This document shows, in pieces, positions 32,222-42,964 of a stretch of DNA of 46,125 nucleotides. The notes beneath the pieces are model-generated. The model worked only from the letters and a program-made list of their open reading frames with translations. It did not search any database and had not been told where the DNA came from. Each line of letters opens with the position of its first letter. Position 1 is the first letter of the stretch. The DNA is from Puniceicoccales bacterium (GTDB lineage Bacteria; Verrucomicrobiota; Verrucomicrobiia; Opitutales; JAIRLM01). The translations under genes and the position numbers were made by a program. Location of the stretch: the NCBI GenBank assembly GCA_031258995.1, contig JAIRMB010000061.1, positions 1-46,125 of the forward strand. The letters run 5' to 3'.

Positions 32222-32695
32222 TCACCAATTGAAATGGGCAAAGGCCCGATTAGCTTGCGCCATTTTATGCACGTCCTCACGTTTTTTTACGGCGAGTCCA
32301 GTATTATTATGCGCATCAATGATCTCTAACGCCAAAGCTTCCTCCATCCCCATTCCTTTGCGCACTTTGGCAAAGCCAATGAGCCAACGGAAAGCCAAAG
32401 TCTGTTGGCGCGCGTAGGGCACTTCGACGGGCACCTGATAGGTCGCCCCCCCCACCCGCCGACTCTTTACTTCCAATTTTGGCTGAACATTCTCTGCCGC
32501 AGTCAATAAAATCTCGACGGGATCGCCTTTGGCTAACTTTTCACTGGCCCGCTCGATGGCACCGTAGACGATGCGCCGAGCCACGGATTTTTTTCCACAG
32601 CGCGTAACCATATTGATCAACTGACCAATGATGGCACTTTGGAACTTCGCATCCGGTGCGACGGACCGCTTCTGCGTTCTATGGCGACGAGACAT
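32222..32695 (-). CDS. rpsG: 30S ribosomal protein S7
   Basis: 157 residues. It starts MSRRHRTQKRSVAPDAKF and includes LINMVTRCGKKSVARRIVYG and SRRVGGATYQVPVEVPYARQ. It organises the 3' domain of 16S rRNA. Confidence 0.97.
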   Translation of the reverse strand: MSRRHRTQKRSVAPDAKFQSAIIGQLINMVTRCGKKSVARRIVYGAIERASEKLAKGDPVEILLTAAENVQPKLEVKSRRVGGATYQVPVEVPYARQQTLAFRWLIGFAKVRKGMGMEEALALEIIDAHNNTGLAVKKREDVHKMAQANRAFAHFNW

Positions 32696-32712
32696 GTTTT
32701 TTCTCCTACTGC

Positions 32713-33093
32713 TTACTTTTTGGCCTTCGGTCGTTTTACGCCGTATTTCGACCGACTGCGGCGACGTTTCTCTACGCCATTACAATCGAGAGCGCCTCGA
32801 ACGACGTGGTAGCGCACGCCGGGCAAATCCTTCACGCGCCCTCCCCGCAAAAGAACAATGCTATGCTCCTGCAGAGAATGCCCTTCATCGGGAATATAGG
32901 CAATCACTTCGCTCCCAGTCGTTAGTCGCACCTTCGCCACCTTACGAATGGCGGAATTTGGCTTTTTAGGCGTGCGCGTCGTAACCTGCACACAGACGCC
33001 GCGGCGAAAGGGACAGCGGACAAGCGCCGGCGACTTAGACTTTACGCGGACGGCCCGCCGTGGATTTCGTATCAGCTGATTGATTGTCGGCAT
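32713..33093 (-). CDS. rpsL: 30S ribosomal protein S12
   Basis: 126 residues. MPTINQLIRNPRR opens it, TRTPKKPNSAIRKVAKVRLT carries the lysine linked to streptomycin response in other bacteria, and LRGGRVKDLPGVRYHVVRGA the conserved Asp loop. It follows rpoC after 83 bases, so the str operon is joined to rpoBC. Confidence 0.97.
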   Translation of the reverse strand: MPTINQLIRNPRRAVRVKSKSPALVRCPFRRGVCVQVTTRTPKKPNSAIRKVAKVRLTTGSEVIAYIPDEGHSLQEHSIVLLRGGRVKDLPGVRYHVVRGALDCNGVEKRRRSRSKYGVKRPKAKK

Positions 33094-33176
33094 ACTTCCC
33101 TGTCCTTAGAACACCCTACCGCTCCGTAGAAAGCACCGCAGAATGGCGTGGCAAACATTTTTTCTCAAAAAAACGC

Positions 33177-36100
33177 CTAAATTTCGGCGATTTCGCCTGT
33201 CTCCTCCAACTCCACGATAAGATCCTCTTCGCCAAAAGTTTTTGTCGGCATCGCCAAATAATCTTCGCTGTCGCGCACAAGGAGCACTGGCCTAAGTTTA
33301 CGATACTTAGGCAATCCAGTGCCGGCTGGAATGTGGTGGCCCATGATAATATTTTCCTTAAATCCTCGCAATGGATCGGTACGGAATAGGGTTGCCGCAT
33401 CGGTTAGCACCCGAGTCGTTTCCTGGAAAGAGGCGGCAGAAAGAAAGCTGTTCGTTTCCAGCGAAGCTTTGGTAATTCCCAACAGAACGGGCTCCGCTTC
33501 CGCCGGCTGACCGCCCGCTTCTACAATTTTCTGATTAATTTCTTGCAGATCACAGCCGTCGAGTTGATCGCCCCAGAGAAAATCGGAATCTCCCGGCGCA
33601 ACGATGCGGACTCGTCTGAGCATGCGGGCCAATATAATTTCCACATGCTTGTCATTTATGATAACACCTTGAGTGCGATAGACTTTTTGAATTTCGCAGA
33701 GCAAATATTCAAAGGTCGCATGAATGCCTAAAATTTCCAACATGTCGTGCGGATCGACGGCACCATCGGAAAGCAGCTGGCCCTTAACCACAAAATCACC
33801 TTCATGCACAACGATTTGTTTAGATGTCGGAACGAAATGTTCTTCCTTTTGCCCCGTCTCTTGATCCGTTACAATCACACGCCGCTTGTTGCGCAAAATC
33901 CCTCCGATAGACACAATTCCGCTAATTTTCACCATCTCGCCAACATCCTTTGGTCGACGAACTTCAAACAATTCGGCTACGCGGGGTAAACCTCCCGTAA
34001 TGTCTTGCGTTCTTGCAGCGGAGCGGGCTGTCTTCGCCAATAGCGCACCGGCTTCCACATCATCGCCTTCCCGGACTGCAATTTGCGCTCCGGCCGGAAT
34101 GGGATAGGCGGCAATCGCACGCTCTTCTCCGCCCATATCGGAATGAATTTCCACGCAAGGACTCAAATCATCTTTGTGCTCAATGACAACGATCGTTGCA
34201 CCTCCACCGCCATCCGTATCTCGCCGAACCGTTACGCCAGGAATTACGTCTCGAAAACGCACACACCCAGCTTTTTCTGATAAAATCGGCACGTGATGGG
34301 GATCCCAGGCCGCCAAAAGTTGATCCTTCTTTACCCATTCGCCATCGCGAGCAAACAGCACGGAACCAACAACAACTCCGAAGGATTCGATTTCCCGCTC
34401 GCTCTCATCCAACAGACGGATGAAACCGGTCTTATTGAGTACAATGGTGCCCCCACTCGGCGTTTGCACATTACGTAGACCCTCCCAACGCACCCGCCCT
34501 GAGGTACGGGCCCGGTACTGGGGCTGTTTGAGAAGCTGATTAGCCGCCCCGCCGATATGAAAAGTTTTCATAGTGAGCTGCGTACCCGGCTCGCCTATGG
34601 ATTGGGCGGCGATAATGCCCACCGCCATGCCCGCTTCCGCCATGCGATTAGTAGAAAGGTCTATGCCGTAAGCATTTGCCGGAATCCCGTGACGACCCAT
34701 GTGCGTCAGAGGAGAAAGAATCTTTACCCGATTGATGCCGAGTTCCTGAATTCGGCGGGCCACATCGGCCGTAATTAACTGACCACTTCCAACCAGAAGC
34801 TCACTTAAATCGTTCGGATTAAAAATGTCATCGCTGCTACAGCGCCCCGTAATGCGGTCCTCTAAGGAAATAATTTCCTGATCGCCCTCCATGAGGGCCT
34901 GCTTCCACACGCCATTGCGGTTACCGTCGTCCGCGCAAACAATGACACAATCCATGGCCACGTCGCAGAGCTTCCGGGTCATATAGCCGGCGTCTGCAGT
35001 TTTAAGTGCTACATCCGCAAGACCTTTTCGTGCGCCGTGGGTGGATGTGAAATAATCTTGGACCGATAGCCCCTCTCGGAAGGAGGCAAGAATGGGCCGC
35101 TCAACAATTTCACCGGACGGCTTCGCCATAAGGCCCCGCATTCCGCACAGCTGGCGCACCTGTTGGCGATTTCCGCGCGCGCCCGAATCCATCATGAGGT
35201 AGATGGGGTTCATTTCTTCGCGCCCATCGTTACTGCTTAATGACGAAAATACTTCATTCGCGACCTCATCGGTAGCTCCAGTCCATATGTCGACGATTTT
35301 ATTGTAGCGCTCGCCTTCCGTGATAATTCCCTTCGCAAACTGGCGATTTACTTCTGCAACGCGCTTTCGCGCAGATTCTACGACATGTGGCTTACTTTCC
35401 GGAACAATCATGTCCCTAATGCCAATAGAGGCTCCCGACTCCATGGCCATTTGAAAGCCAACATCTTTAAGATTGTCCAAAAGAACGACAAGGGACTGCC
35501 GTTCGACAGTTCGATAGGCGGACATGATGAGTTCGCTCAATTTCGCCTTCCCAACGGGTGCGTTAATAAACCCAATTTGCTCCGGGAGAACGGAATTAAA
35601 AATGACCCGCCCAACGGTCGTTCGGATTACCCGCGATTGCGAATCTCCATAGCAGGTCGTTTTGCCGCGATCGGGATTGCGCAAGGCGATCCAACTATGC
35701 TTCGAAAGTCGTCGCTCCCCATAGGCAAGGAGCACCTCTTCCTTATCGGTCATTAGAGGAAGATGTTGATCTCCGGCCGGTTGCGGACGCGACTGGGCAG
35801 TCAAATAGTAAATTCCCATCACAATATCCTGGGATGGGGTCATGATGGGCTTCCCGCTGGAAGGGGAAAAAATGTTTAAAGTGGACATCATTAACAATTT
35901 GCATTCCATTACGGCCTCGATGGAGAGGGGCACATGGACAGCCATCTGGTCTCCATCGAAGTCCGCATTAAACGCGGTACACACAAGTGGATGAAGATGA
36001 ATTGCCTCTCCTTCGATCAATGTAGGCTCAAAAGCCTGGATAGACAGACGGTGCAGTGTGGGGGCGCGATTAAGAAGGACGGGATGGCCGCGCATGACCT

Positions 36101-37379
36101 CTTCCAGAATATCCCAAATTTCCGGCGCCTGCTTTTCAATAAGCTTCCGTGCGCTCCAAACCGTATGGACAAACCCTAATTCTTTTAAGCGGCGGATAAT
36201 AAAAGGCTCAAAGAGGACTAGCGCGATCTTTTTCGGAAGCCCACACTGATGCAATTTCAGATTGGGGCCGATGACGATAACGGACCGGCCGCTGTAATCG
36301 ACCCGTTTGCCGAGAAGATTTTGACGAAAACGCCCCTGCTTACCTTTTAACATGTCACTCAAAGACTTGAGGGGTCTATTGCCCGTTCCCGATATGGGGC
36401 GCGCGAGACGACCATTGTCGAAGAGTGCATCCACAGCCTCCTGCAACATGCGCATCTCATTGTGAACGATTACGTCCGGCGTCTTCAGTTGCATTAGACT
36501 TTTCAATCGATTATTTCTATTAATCACGCGGCGATAGAGATCATTTAAATCGCTAGTGGCGAAGCGACCCCCATCCAACGGGACGAGCGGACGGAGGTCC
36601 GGCGGAATGACGGCTAAATTTTGTAAAATCATCCACTGGGGCGCCGAACCGCTCTGAAGGAATGCTGAAACGAGCTTTAGTCGTCTGGCTAACTTTTTTT
36701 TCACTTGTTTCGATCTCGTAACGCGCATCGCATTTTCCAGCTCGTCGGCGCAATTCACAAGATCCATAGTTTCCAAAATTTTTCGCAGTGCTCCGGCACC
36801 CATTTCGGCCGAAAAGGCATCATCGCCAAATTCCTCCATGGCTCGCAGATATTCCGCCTCAGAAAGCAATTGCTTCTGCTCCAAAGAGCTAGATCCTGGA
36901 TCGACGACAACATAGGCCTCATAATAGATCACGCGCTCCAAGTCCCGCATGCTCATGTCCAAAAACAGAGCAAGGCGACTAGGCAGGTTTTTAAAAAACC
37001 AAATATGCGCCACTGGAACGGCCAGTTCGATGTGCCCCATGCGTTCCCGTCGCACGCGGGACTGAATTACTTCAACGCCACACCGCTCGCAGAGAACATC
37101 TTTGTATTTTAGCCGCTTATATTTGCCGCAAGCACACTCGTAGTCGCGTACGGGCCCAAAGATGCGTTGACAAAAAAGACCCCCAAATTCCGGTCGGAAA
37201 GTACGATAGTTAATCGTTTCTGGATTTTTGATTTCCCCGCGGGACCAGGATCGAATCGTGTCAGGCGATGCGATGGAAAGACTCACGCTGTCAAAGGTAT
37301 TCTCCGACCCTAGGCCAAGGATTTCTTTCGCTTCTTGCTCATTCATTTTTATAATTCCGGGCGATGGTAATTCTTGCAC
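33177..37379 (-). CDS. rpoC: RNA polymerase beta' subunit
   Basis: 1400 residues. The zinc-binding N-terminus is present (CACGKYKRLKYKDVLCERCG), the catalytic Mg site NADFDGDQMAVH near residue 475 is intact, and the trigger loop region follows MDSGARGNRQQVRQLCGMRG. The GTG at 37379 gives the stated length; the ATG at 37346 (MNEQEAKEILG) is an equally good start by family comparison. It begins 2 bases after the rpoB stop. Confidence 0.97.
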   Translation of the reverse strand: MQELPSPGIIKMNEQEAKEILGLGSENTFDSVSLSIASPDTIRSWSRGEIKNPETINYRTFRPEFGGLFCQRIFGPVRDYECACGKYKRLKYKDVLCERCGVEVIQSRVRRERMGHIELAVPVAHIWFFKNLPSRLALFLDMSMRDLERVIYYEAYVVVDPGSSSLEQKQLLSEAEYLRAMEEFGDDAFSAEMGAGALRKILETMDLVNCADELENAMRVTRSKQVKKKLARRLKLVSAFLQSGSAPQWMILQNLAVIPPDLRPLVPLDGGRFATSDLNDLYRRVINRNNRLKSLMQLKTPDVIVHNEMRMLQEAVDALFDNGRLARPISGTGNRPLKSLSDMLKGKQGRFRQNLLGKRVDYSGRSVIVIGPNLKLHQCGLPKKIALVLFEPFIIRRLKELGFVHTVWSARKLIEKQAPEIWDILEEVMRGHPVLLNRAPTLHRLSIQAFEPTLIEGEAIHLHPLVCTAFNADFDGDQMAVHVPLSIEAVMECKLLMMSTLNIFSPSSGKPIMTPSQDIVMGIYYLTAQSRPQPAGDQHLPLMTDKEEVLLAYGERRLSKHSWIALRNPDRGKTTCYGDSQSRVIRTTVGRVIFNSVLPEQIGFINAPVGKAKLSELIMSAYRTVERQSLVVLLDNLKDVGFQMAMESGASIGIRDMIVPESKPHVVESARKRVAEVNRQFAKGIITEGERYNKIVDIWTGATDEVANEVFSSLSSNDGREEMNPIYLMMDSGARGNRQQVRQLCGMRGLMAKPSGEIVERPILASFREGLSVQDYFTSTHGARKGLADVALKTADAGYMTRKLCDVAMDCVIVCADDGNRNGVWKQALMEGDQEIISLEDRITGRCSSDDIFNPNDLSELLVGSGQLITADVARRIQELGINRVKILSPLTHMGRHGIPANAYGIDLSTNRMAEAGMAVGIIAAQSIGEPGTQLTMKTFHIGGAANQLLKQPQYRARTSGRVRWEGLRNVQTPSGGTIVLNKTGFIRLLDESEREIESFGVVVGSVLFARDGEWVKKDQLLAAWDPHHVPILSEKAGCVRFRDVIPGVTVRRDTDGGGGATIVVIEHKDDLSPCVEIHSDMGGEERAIAAYPIPAGAQIAVREGDDVEAGALLAKTARSAARTQDITGGLPRVAELFEVRRPKDVGEMVKISGIVSIGGILRNKRRVIVTDQETGQKEEHFVPTSKQIVVHEGDFVVKGQLLSDGAVDPHDMLEILGIHATFEYLLCEIQKVYRTQGVIINDKHVEIILARMLRRVRIVAPGDSDFLWGDQLDGCDLQEINQKIVEAGGQPAEAEPVLLGITKASLETNSFLSAASFQETTRVLTDAATLFRTDPLRGFKENIIMGHHIPAGTGLPKYRKLRPVLLVRDSEDYLAMPTKTFGEEDLIVELEETGEIAEI

Positions 37380-37381
37380 GT

Positions 37382-40300
37382 CTAACTGAAGCGCTCCCGA
37401 TCATCCGCCTGCCGCTCCCGATTGAACCGCACGTCCAAGCCAAGAGCTTGCATTTCCTTGACGAGCACGTTAAAGGACTGCGGCATTCCGGCGTTTAATG
37501 TTCTATCCCCTTTAATCATTGCCTTGTAGGTATTTGTCCTACCTTGCACATCGTCCGATTTGACAGTTAGAAACTCCTGCAGCGAATTAGCGGCGCCATA
37601 GGCTTGCAGAGCCCAAACTTCCATTTCGCCAAAGCGCTGGCCGCCATACTGCGCCTTTCCTCCCGGCGGCTGCTGCGTAATAAGGCTGTAGGGCCCCACG
37701 GCACGCGCATGAATCTTGTCTGCGACCAAATGATTGAGCTTCATCATATACATGCAGCCCACGCAAACTTGCTGATCGAAGCGCTCGCCCGTACAGCCGT
37801 CATAGAGATAGGTTTTACCGGATTCTGGCAGGCCAGCCGCGCGAATTTTTTCCAAAATTTCCTCCTCGGAAGCACCGTCAAAAACGGGAGTCGCCACCTT
37901 CATGCCCAAGATTTTGCAAGCCCAACCGAGGTGCGTCTCTAGCACCTGCCCCACATTCATTCGCCCCGGGACGCCGAGTGGATTCAGCACCACATCTATA
38001 GGTGTTCCATCGGGCAAAAACGGCATATCTTCTTCCGCCACAATGCGTGACACAATTCCCTTGTTGCCGTGGCGTCCCGCCATTTTGTCACCCACCTGAA
38101 TTTTGCGCTTCGTCGCCACATAGACACGGACACTTTTTATGACGCCATCTTCGTCGTAATTTCCCGCTTCCGCGAGTCGCAGCTGCGACTGCCGCTCACC
38201 TTCCGCCTGAGCAAACTTCCGCTGAAATGCGGCAACGATGTCATCGATTTTGATTTTTACGGGGGACTCATCGACGTGGATCTTGTCCGCCACGGTCGCC
38301 AATCGGCGAAGGAAGGTTTTCGTAATTTTTCGATTGGCGGGAATGATCACCTCACCCGTTTCGGAATTCGTGATGTCAAGAGGTATTTTCTCGCCCAGCA
38401 GGATGTTAGAAAGAGCTTCGGCAAGAGATTCACGAATTCCATCGATTTCTCTGCGATAGTCTTCCTGGACCTTTTTGGTTTGCCTGCGAATGTCGGCGCT
38501 GGAGAGCCGATCACGATCCTGCTGATCTCCGCCAGGGGTCTTTGTGTCCATGACGATGCCATAGCAGCCAGAAGGAGCCAATAGCGACGAATCCTTCACA
38601 TCCGCAGCCTTTTCGCCAAAGATTGCGCGCAAAAGTTTTTCCTCCGGAGCAAGATCCGTCTCACTCTTCGGAGTAATTTTCCCAACGAGAATATCTCCAG
38701 GCCGCACCTTTGCGCCGATGCGAATCACGCCATCTCTGTTAAGATTACGTAACGCTTCGTCGCCAACGCCTGGAATGTCCCGCGTAATTTCTTCCTGTCC
38801 CAGCTTTGTATCACGGGCGACGGATTCAAATACTTCGATGTGCAGCGAAGTAAATACGTCATCTTTCAGCATACGTTCACTTAGCAGAATAGCGTCTTCG
38901 AAATTGTACCCATTCCACGGCATGAAGGCCACAAGAACATTTTTGCCAAGGGCCAGCTCGCCGCCTTCCGTAGAAGCCCCATCGGCAAGAAGTTGTCCAG
39001 TTATCACTTTCTGCCCGTGTCTCACGCGCGGTATTTGCGTAAAAGAAGTTCCCGCATTCGTGCGTAAGAATTTTTGCAGCCGATAAACGTGGACATCATC
39101 CTCCACAACGCCGTGCAGATCAAAATCTTCGGGAAGCTTGCCGTCTTCCGTTACTACTACGTTGCGTGCGTCGACGTAAGCAACTACGCCGTCGCAAGCC
39201 GCCCGCACTACCGCCCGCGAGTCCTGGGCAATTTTTGCCTCCACGCCAGTTCCTACGACCGGCGCCTCTGGAACAATGAGAGGAACCGCCTGCCGTTGCA
39301 TGTTAGCACCCATCAATGCCCGAGTAGTGTCATCGTGCTCCAAAAACGGAATAAGACTCGTCGTAGCGGATACCAACTGACGCGAAGAAACGTCCATGTG
39401 CGTCACTTCGGACGGATCCACCTCCAAAACCTTATCGCGATAGCGAACCGCAACGGGTCCAATCAACTTTCCGCTGCCGTCGATTTTCGCATCAACTTGC
39501 GCGATTTTACAATCTTCTTCTTCGTCAGCATTCAAATACGCAACCGTTTCGGAAACGCGTCCCTTCTTCACAATGCGATAGGGGGCCTCGATGAAGCCGA
39601 ATTCACTAAGTACAGCATAACTACTTAACGAATTAATTAGACCAACGTTAGGACCTTCTGGAGATTCAATGGGGCAAATGCGGGCGTAGTGGGAGGTATG
39701 CACATCTCTCACATCGAGTCCCGCGCGATCACGGCTCAATCCGCCAGGACCCAAGGCAGATATGCGCCGCTTATGGGTAAGCTCCGATAGAGGATTGATT
39801 TGATCCATAAGTTGGGACAATTGGCTGCGGGCAAAAAAGTCTCGAATGGTCGCTAAAAATAGCTTAGGATTAACAAGTTTTTGCGGCGTAATGGAATCCA
39901 CACTTTGATCATAGAGGCTCATGCATTCGCGCGTGTGGCGTTCCAGCCTGGCAAGTCCCGCGCGACACTGATTTGCAATGAGCTCTCCGACGGCCCGCAC
40001 GCGGCGGTTTCCAAGATGGTCGATGTCGTCAACATCTCTGTGCCCCAACCGTATTTGAAAGAGAAACTTCAAAGATGCGACAATGTCCTCAACAGAGATT
40101 AGCCGATCCTCCGGATCTCGTCTTAAGCCGAGCTTCTGATTGAGTTTATAGCGGCCAACTCGGCCCAGATCATAGCGCCGCGCATCGCGAAATAATCTCC
40201 GTAAAAGCGCTTGTGCGTTGGCGATAGTTGGCGGCTCTCCCGGACGAAGGCGCATGTAAATCTCGTAGAGCGCTTCGTCCACATTCCGCGTCGCATCGCG

Positions 40301-41161
40301 CTTGAGCGTGCGGATCAGCAGGCCGTTATCGAGAGAAATGTCGACAACCTTCAATTCTTTAACGCCAGCTTGCACAAATGTTTGCAGCACAGTGCGGGTG
40401 ACCATGTCATAGGTCCGCGCGAGGACAATTCCCTGTCGAGCATCTATGACGTCGTCCGCTAAAACGTAGGAAGAGAGTTCTGTCTGCTCCAGCAGCCAAT
40501 CAACGGACGTCTGCCGCACGTCGTAAAAAAGCTCCAAAATTTCCTGATCCGCCCCATAGCCCAGTGCCCGCAAAAGCGTTGTAACGAGAAATTTACGGCG
40601 ACGGCGACGGCGATCCAGGTACACATAGACAAGATCATAGGGATCGAACTGCATTTCAATCCACACACCCCGGTCGGGTATAATCCGCGACACAAAGAGC
40701 TTCTTCCCACTCACGTGCTCGCTGGCCTCAAAACTGACCCCCGAAGTTCGATGCAACTGACTGACAATAACTCGCTCGGCGCCATTGACGATGAAGGATC
40801 CGCGCAGAGTCATTGTGGGAATTTCGCCAAAAAATACTTCCTCTTCCCGATTAATGGCATCCTCCGTTAGGCGAAGCGTTACGTACAGCCCGACCCCGTA
40901 GGTTATTCCTTCCCGTAGACAAAAATCTTCAGGAAATTTTGGCTTCGCCAAGCGATAGGAAAGAAATTCTAATCGGCAGCGGCCGTCGTAACTTTCGATA
41001 GGAAAAGAATCTAAGAATACACTCTGCAGACCGGAATTTCGTCGCTTCCCCGGAGCTATGTCCGCCTGCAAAAATTCGCGAAAAGAATCAAGCTGTATCT
41101 TAATAAAATCCGGCGCAGCAATCGCTTCGCTCAATTTTCCAAAATGCGTACGCTCAGACAT
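37382..41161 (-). CDS. rpoB: RNA polymerase beta subunit
   Basis: 1259 residues from the ATG at 41161, which has GGAG nine bases upstream; an in-frame TTG at 41179 is less likely. Core motifs: the rifampicin-region end KRRISALGPGGLSRDRAGLD, the YARICPIESPEGPNVGLI block, MPWNGYNFEDAILLSERM, and the C-terminal GGQRFGEMEVWALQAYGAAN. Shorter than the 1342 residues of E. coli because the lineage-specific inserts are smaller. Confidence 0.97.
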   Translation of the reverse strand: MSERTHFGKLSEAIAAPDFIKIQLDSFREFLQADIAPGKRRNSGLQSVFLDSFPIESYDGRCRLEFLSYRLAKPKFPEDFCLREGITYGVGLYVTLRLTEDAINREEEVFFGEIPTMTLRGSFIVNGAERVIVSQLHRTSGVSFEASEHVSGKKLFVSRIIPDRGVWIEMQFDPYDLVYVYLDRRRRRRKFLVTTLLRALGYGADQEILELFYDVRQTSVDWLLEQTELSSYVLADDVIDARQGIVLARTYDMVTRTVLQTFVQAGVKELKVVDISLDNGLLIRTLKRDATRNVDEALYEIYMRLRPGEPPTIANAQALLRRLFRDARRYDLGRVGRYKLNQKLGLRRDPEDRLISVEDIVASLKFLFQIRLGHRDVDDIDHLGNRRVRAVGELIANQCRAGLARLERHTRECMSLYDQSVDSITPQKLVNPKLFLATIRDFFARSQLSQLMDQINPLSELTHKRRISALGPGGLSRDRAGLDVRDVHTSHYARICPIESPEGPNVGLINSLSSYAVLSEFGFIEAPYRIVKKGRVSETVAYLNADEEEDCKIAQVDAKIDGSGKLIGPVAVRYRDKVLEVDPSEVTHMDVSSRQLVSATTSLIPFLEHDDTTRALMGANMQRQAVPLIVPEAPVVGTGVEAKIAQDSRAVVRAACDGVVAYVDARNVVVTEDGKLPEDFDLHGVVEDDVHVYRLQKFLRTNAGTSFTQIPRVRHGQKVITGQLLADGASTEGGELALGKNVLVAFMPWNGYNFEDAILLSERMLKDDVFTSLHIEVFESVARDTKLGQEEITRDIPGVGDEALRNLNRDGVIRIGAKVRPGDILVGKITPKSETDLAPEEKLLRAIFGEKAADVKDSSLLAPSGCYGIVMDTKTPGGDQQDRDRLSSADIRRQTKKVQEDYRREIDGIRESLAEALSNILLGEKIPLDITNSETGEVIIPANRKITKTFLRRLATVADKIHVDESPVKIKIDDIVAAFQRKFAQAEGERQSQLRLAEAGNYDEDGVIKSVRVYVATKRKIQVGDKMAGRHGNKGIVSRIVAEEDMPFLPDGTPIDVVLNPLGVPGRMNVGQVLETHLGWACKILGMKVATPVFDGASEEEILEKIRAAGLPESGKTYLYDGCTGERFDQQVCVGCMYMMKLNHLVADKIHARAVGPYSLITQQPPGGKAQYGGQRFGEMEVWALQAYGAANSLQEFLTVKSDDVQGRTNTYKAMIKGDRTLNAGMPQSFNVLVKEMQALGLDVRFNRERQADDRERFS

Positions 41162-41258
41162 AGTCCACTCCACTAACAACGTGCCCCACCTGTTCCATCG
41201 CAGGGCACAATTCTTCTACATTTCATTGAAACCGACGAAGTTTCACGCACCATCATGG

Positions 41259-41639
41259 CTACTTTAACTCGACCTTTGCGCCAACGGCCTCTAACTTCTT
41301 CTTTATTTCCTCCGCCTCTGCCTTCGCTATACCTTCTTTAACTGCCTTTGGGGCACCTTCAACGACGGCCTTCGCTTCAATGAGTCCCAGGCCAGTGATT
41401 GCACGGATCTCTTTAATGACGTTAATCTTACTCTCACCAGCGGACAGAAGAAGGACAGAAAATTCCGTCTGCTCTTCGACCGGAGCTTCCGCCGTTGCCG
41501 AAGTAGCCGCAGCGACGGCAACCGGAGCGGCCGCACTAACACCCCACTTCTCTTCGAGCTCCTTTACAAGCGCCGCAATTTCAATCACCGACTGCCCGCC
41601 GAGCCACTCTATAACCTCTTCTTTTGTAACCTTTGCCAT
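41259..41639 (-). CDS. rplL: 50S ribosomal protein L7/L12
   Basis: 126 residues; the stalk protein that recruits translation GTPases. An N-terminal dimer domain is followed by the Ala/Val/Glu hinge (AAAPVAVAAATSATAEAPVE) and the C-terminal domain (INVIKEIRAITGLGLIEAKA). GGAGGTGA lies before two neighbouring ATGs; the second (41639) has the better spacing. Confidence 0.97.
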   Translation of the reverse strand: MAKVTKEEVIEWLGGQSVIEIAALVKELEEKWGVSAAAPVAVAAATSATAEAPVEEQTEFSVLLLSAGESKINVIKEIRAITGLGLIEAKAVVEGAPKAVKEGIAKAEAEEIKKKLEAVGAKVELK

Positions 41640-41709
41640 CATTCACCTCCTGAGCTAAAAAAGGCGGAAAGCCATTAGACTTCGCCGTTTAAGAAACACA
41701 ATTCCCTGC

Positions 41710-42240
41710 CTAGCCCGTTTGTCCCTTCGTCGCGTACGCCGACAGCACCCGCAATAGTCCCTGCAGGGCCGCATCACACGTCATAAGGAAATTCTGCGCC
41801 GGAGCCTGCAGAAGCGCCAAAAATCGGGCGCGCAATTCGGCAAGAGACGGCAACTTCGCAAGACTTGCCAAATTTTCCGCGCTCATTAGCCGTCCGTCCA
41901 GAACGCCGCACTTTAACTTCAGCCTATCCTCCCGCTCCTTGTCATCCATGAACTCTTGCAACACTTTCGCCACATTGGAGGGGTCCCCGTCGCCCGTAAC
42001 AATTGCCGTCGCTCCTCGAAGTGCATCCGCCGCAAAATCCGGCAAGCCCCGCTCCCGCGCAGCCAGACGTAGAACGGAATTTTTTACCACATGGTACATC
42101 GCGCCCTTTTCTCTGAGTCTTTTGCGTAAGACTGCGACATCGGCAACGGTCAGTCGATTAAAGGCAGCCAAAAGCACATAGTCCGACCCAGCCATCCATC
42201 CGAACGCTTCGTTCACTAAAAACTTCTTTTCCTTACGCAT
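41710..42240 (-). CDS. rplJ: 50S ribosomal protein L10
   Basis: 176 residues; the base of the L7/L12 stalk. MRKEKKFLVNEAFGWMAGSD, RKRLREKGAMYHVVKNSVLR and LRGATAIVTGDGDPSNVAKV match the family, and the helical C-terminus binds L7/L12. Only 16 bases separate it from rplA, so the long regulatory leader known before rplJ in E. coli is absent. Confidence 0.96.
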   Translation of the reverse strand: MRKEKKFLVNEAFGWMAGSDYVLLAAFNRLTVADVAVLRKRLREKGAMYHVVKNSVLRLAARERGLPDFAADALRGATAIVTGDGDPSNVAKVLQEFMDDKEREDRLKLKCGVLDGRLMSAENLASLAKLPSLAELRARFLALLQAPAQNFLMTCDAALQGLLRVLSAYATKGQTG

Positions 42241-42256
42241 GACAAACCCTTCCGCA

Positions 42257-42964
42257 TCAGGCGACTTGCAGCAATTGGCTCCACTCCACGGACACTCCGG
42301 GGCCCATGGTAAAACTCAGCGTGGCTGAAAGAATGTAGCGGCCACCTCGGACAGCTGCCGGACAAATCCGCTCGACCTCCCCTGCCGCTGCTACTGCATT
42401 TTCTCGCAATTTGTCCACCCCAAAAGACCGTCTGCCCAGAACCAGAGAAAGATTTGCGGTCTTGTCCATTTTAAATTCGTAGCGACCCGCCTTTACCTCC
42501 CGCACGGCGGCCGCGACGTCGTCGGACACGGTGCCAGCCTTGGGGCTAGGCATCAACCCACGCGGGCCCAAAATCTTAGCGATTGAACGAACCTCGCGCA
42601 TGGCCGCCGTAGTCGCAATTGCCACATCAAATTCGCTCCACCCTCCCTGAATTTTAGTCACCAGGTCGGATAGGCCCGCGTGATCGGCACCCGCCTCTCT
42701 AGCCGCCTCCGGAAATTCCGTAAAGACGAGCACCCGCACGGCCTTTCCGCTGCCGTGGGGCAAGCGCACGATGCCGCGCACCATCTGATCTCCCTGCTTC
42801 GGATCTACGCCCAAATGTAGAGATAGTTCCAACGTCTCATCGAATTTAGCGGATGCGGTCGCTAGCAGATGCTGCAGCGCCTCCCCGAGCGAAGGCTTTC
42901 TTGGCCCCCCCTCCCTTTGAATAATTTCCAAATTTTTTCGATAGAGCCTGCTCCGCTTTTTCAT
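42257..42964 (-). CDS. rplA: 50S ribosomal protein L1
   Basis: 235 residues. LHLGVDPKQGDQMVRGIVRL, LPHGSGKAVRVLVF and the signature AKILGPRGLMPSPKAGTVSD are clear. Its ATG overlaps the rplK stop (ATGA). Confidence 0.97.
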   Translation of the reverse strand: MKKRSRLYRKNLEIIQREGGPRKPSLGEALQHLLATASAKFDETLELSLHLGVDPKQGDQMVRGIVRLPHGSGKAVRVLVFTEFPEAAREAGADHAGLSDLVTKIQGGWSEFDVAIATTAAMREVRSIAKILGPRGLMPSPKAGTVSDDVAAAVREVKAGRYEFKMDKTANLSLVLGRRSFGVDKLRENAVAAAGEVERICPAAVRGGRYILSATLSFTMGPGVSVEWSQLLQVA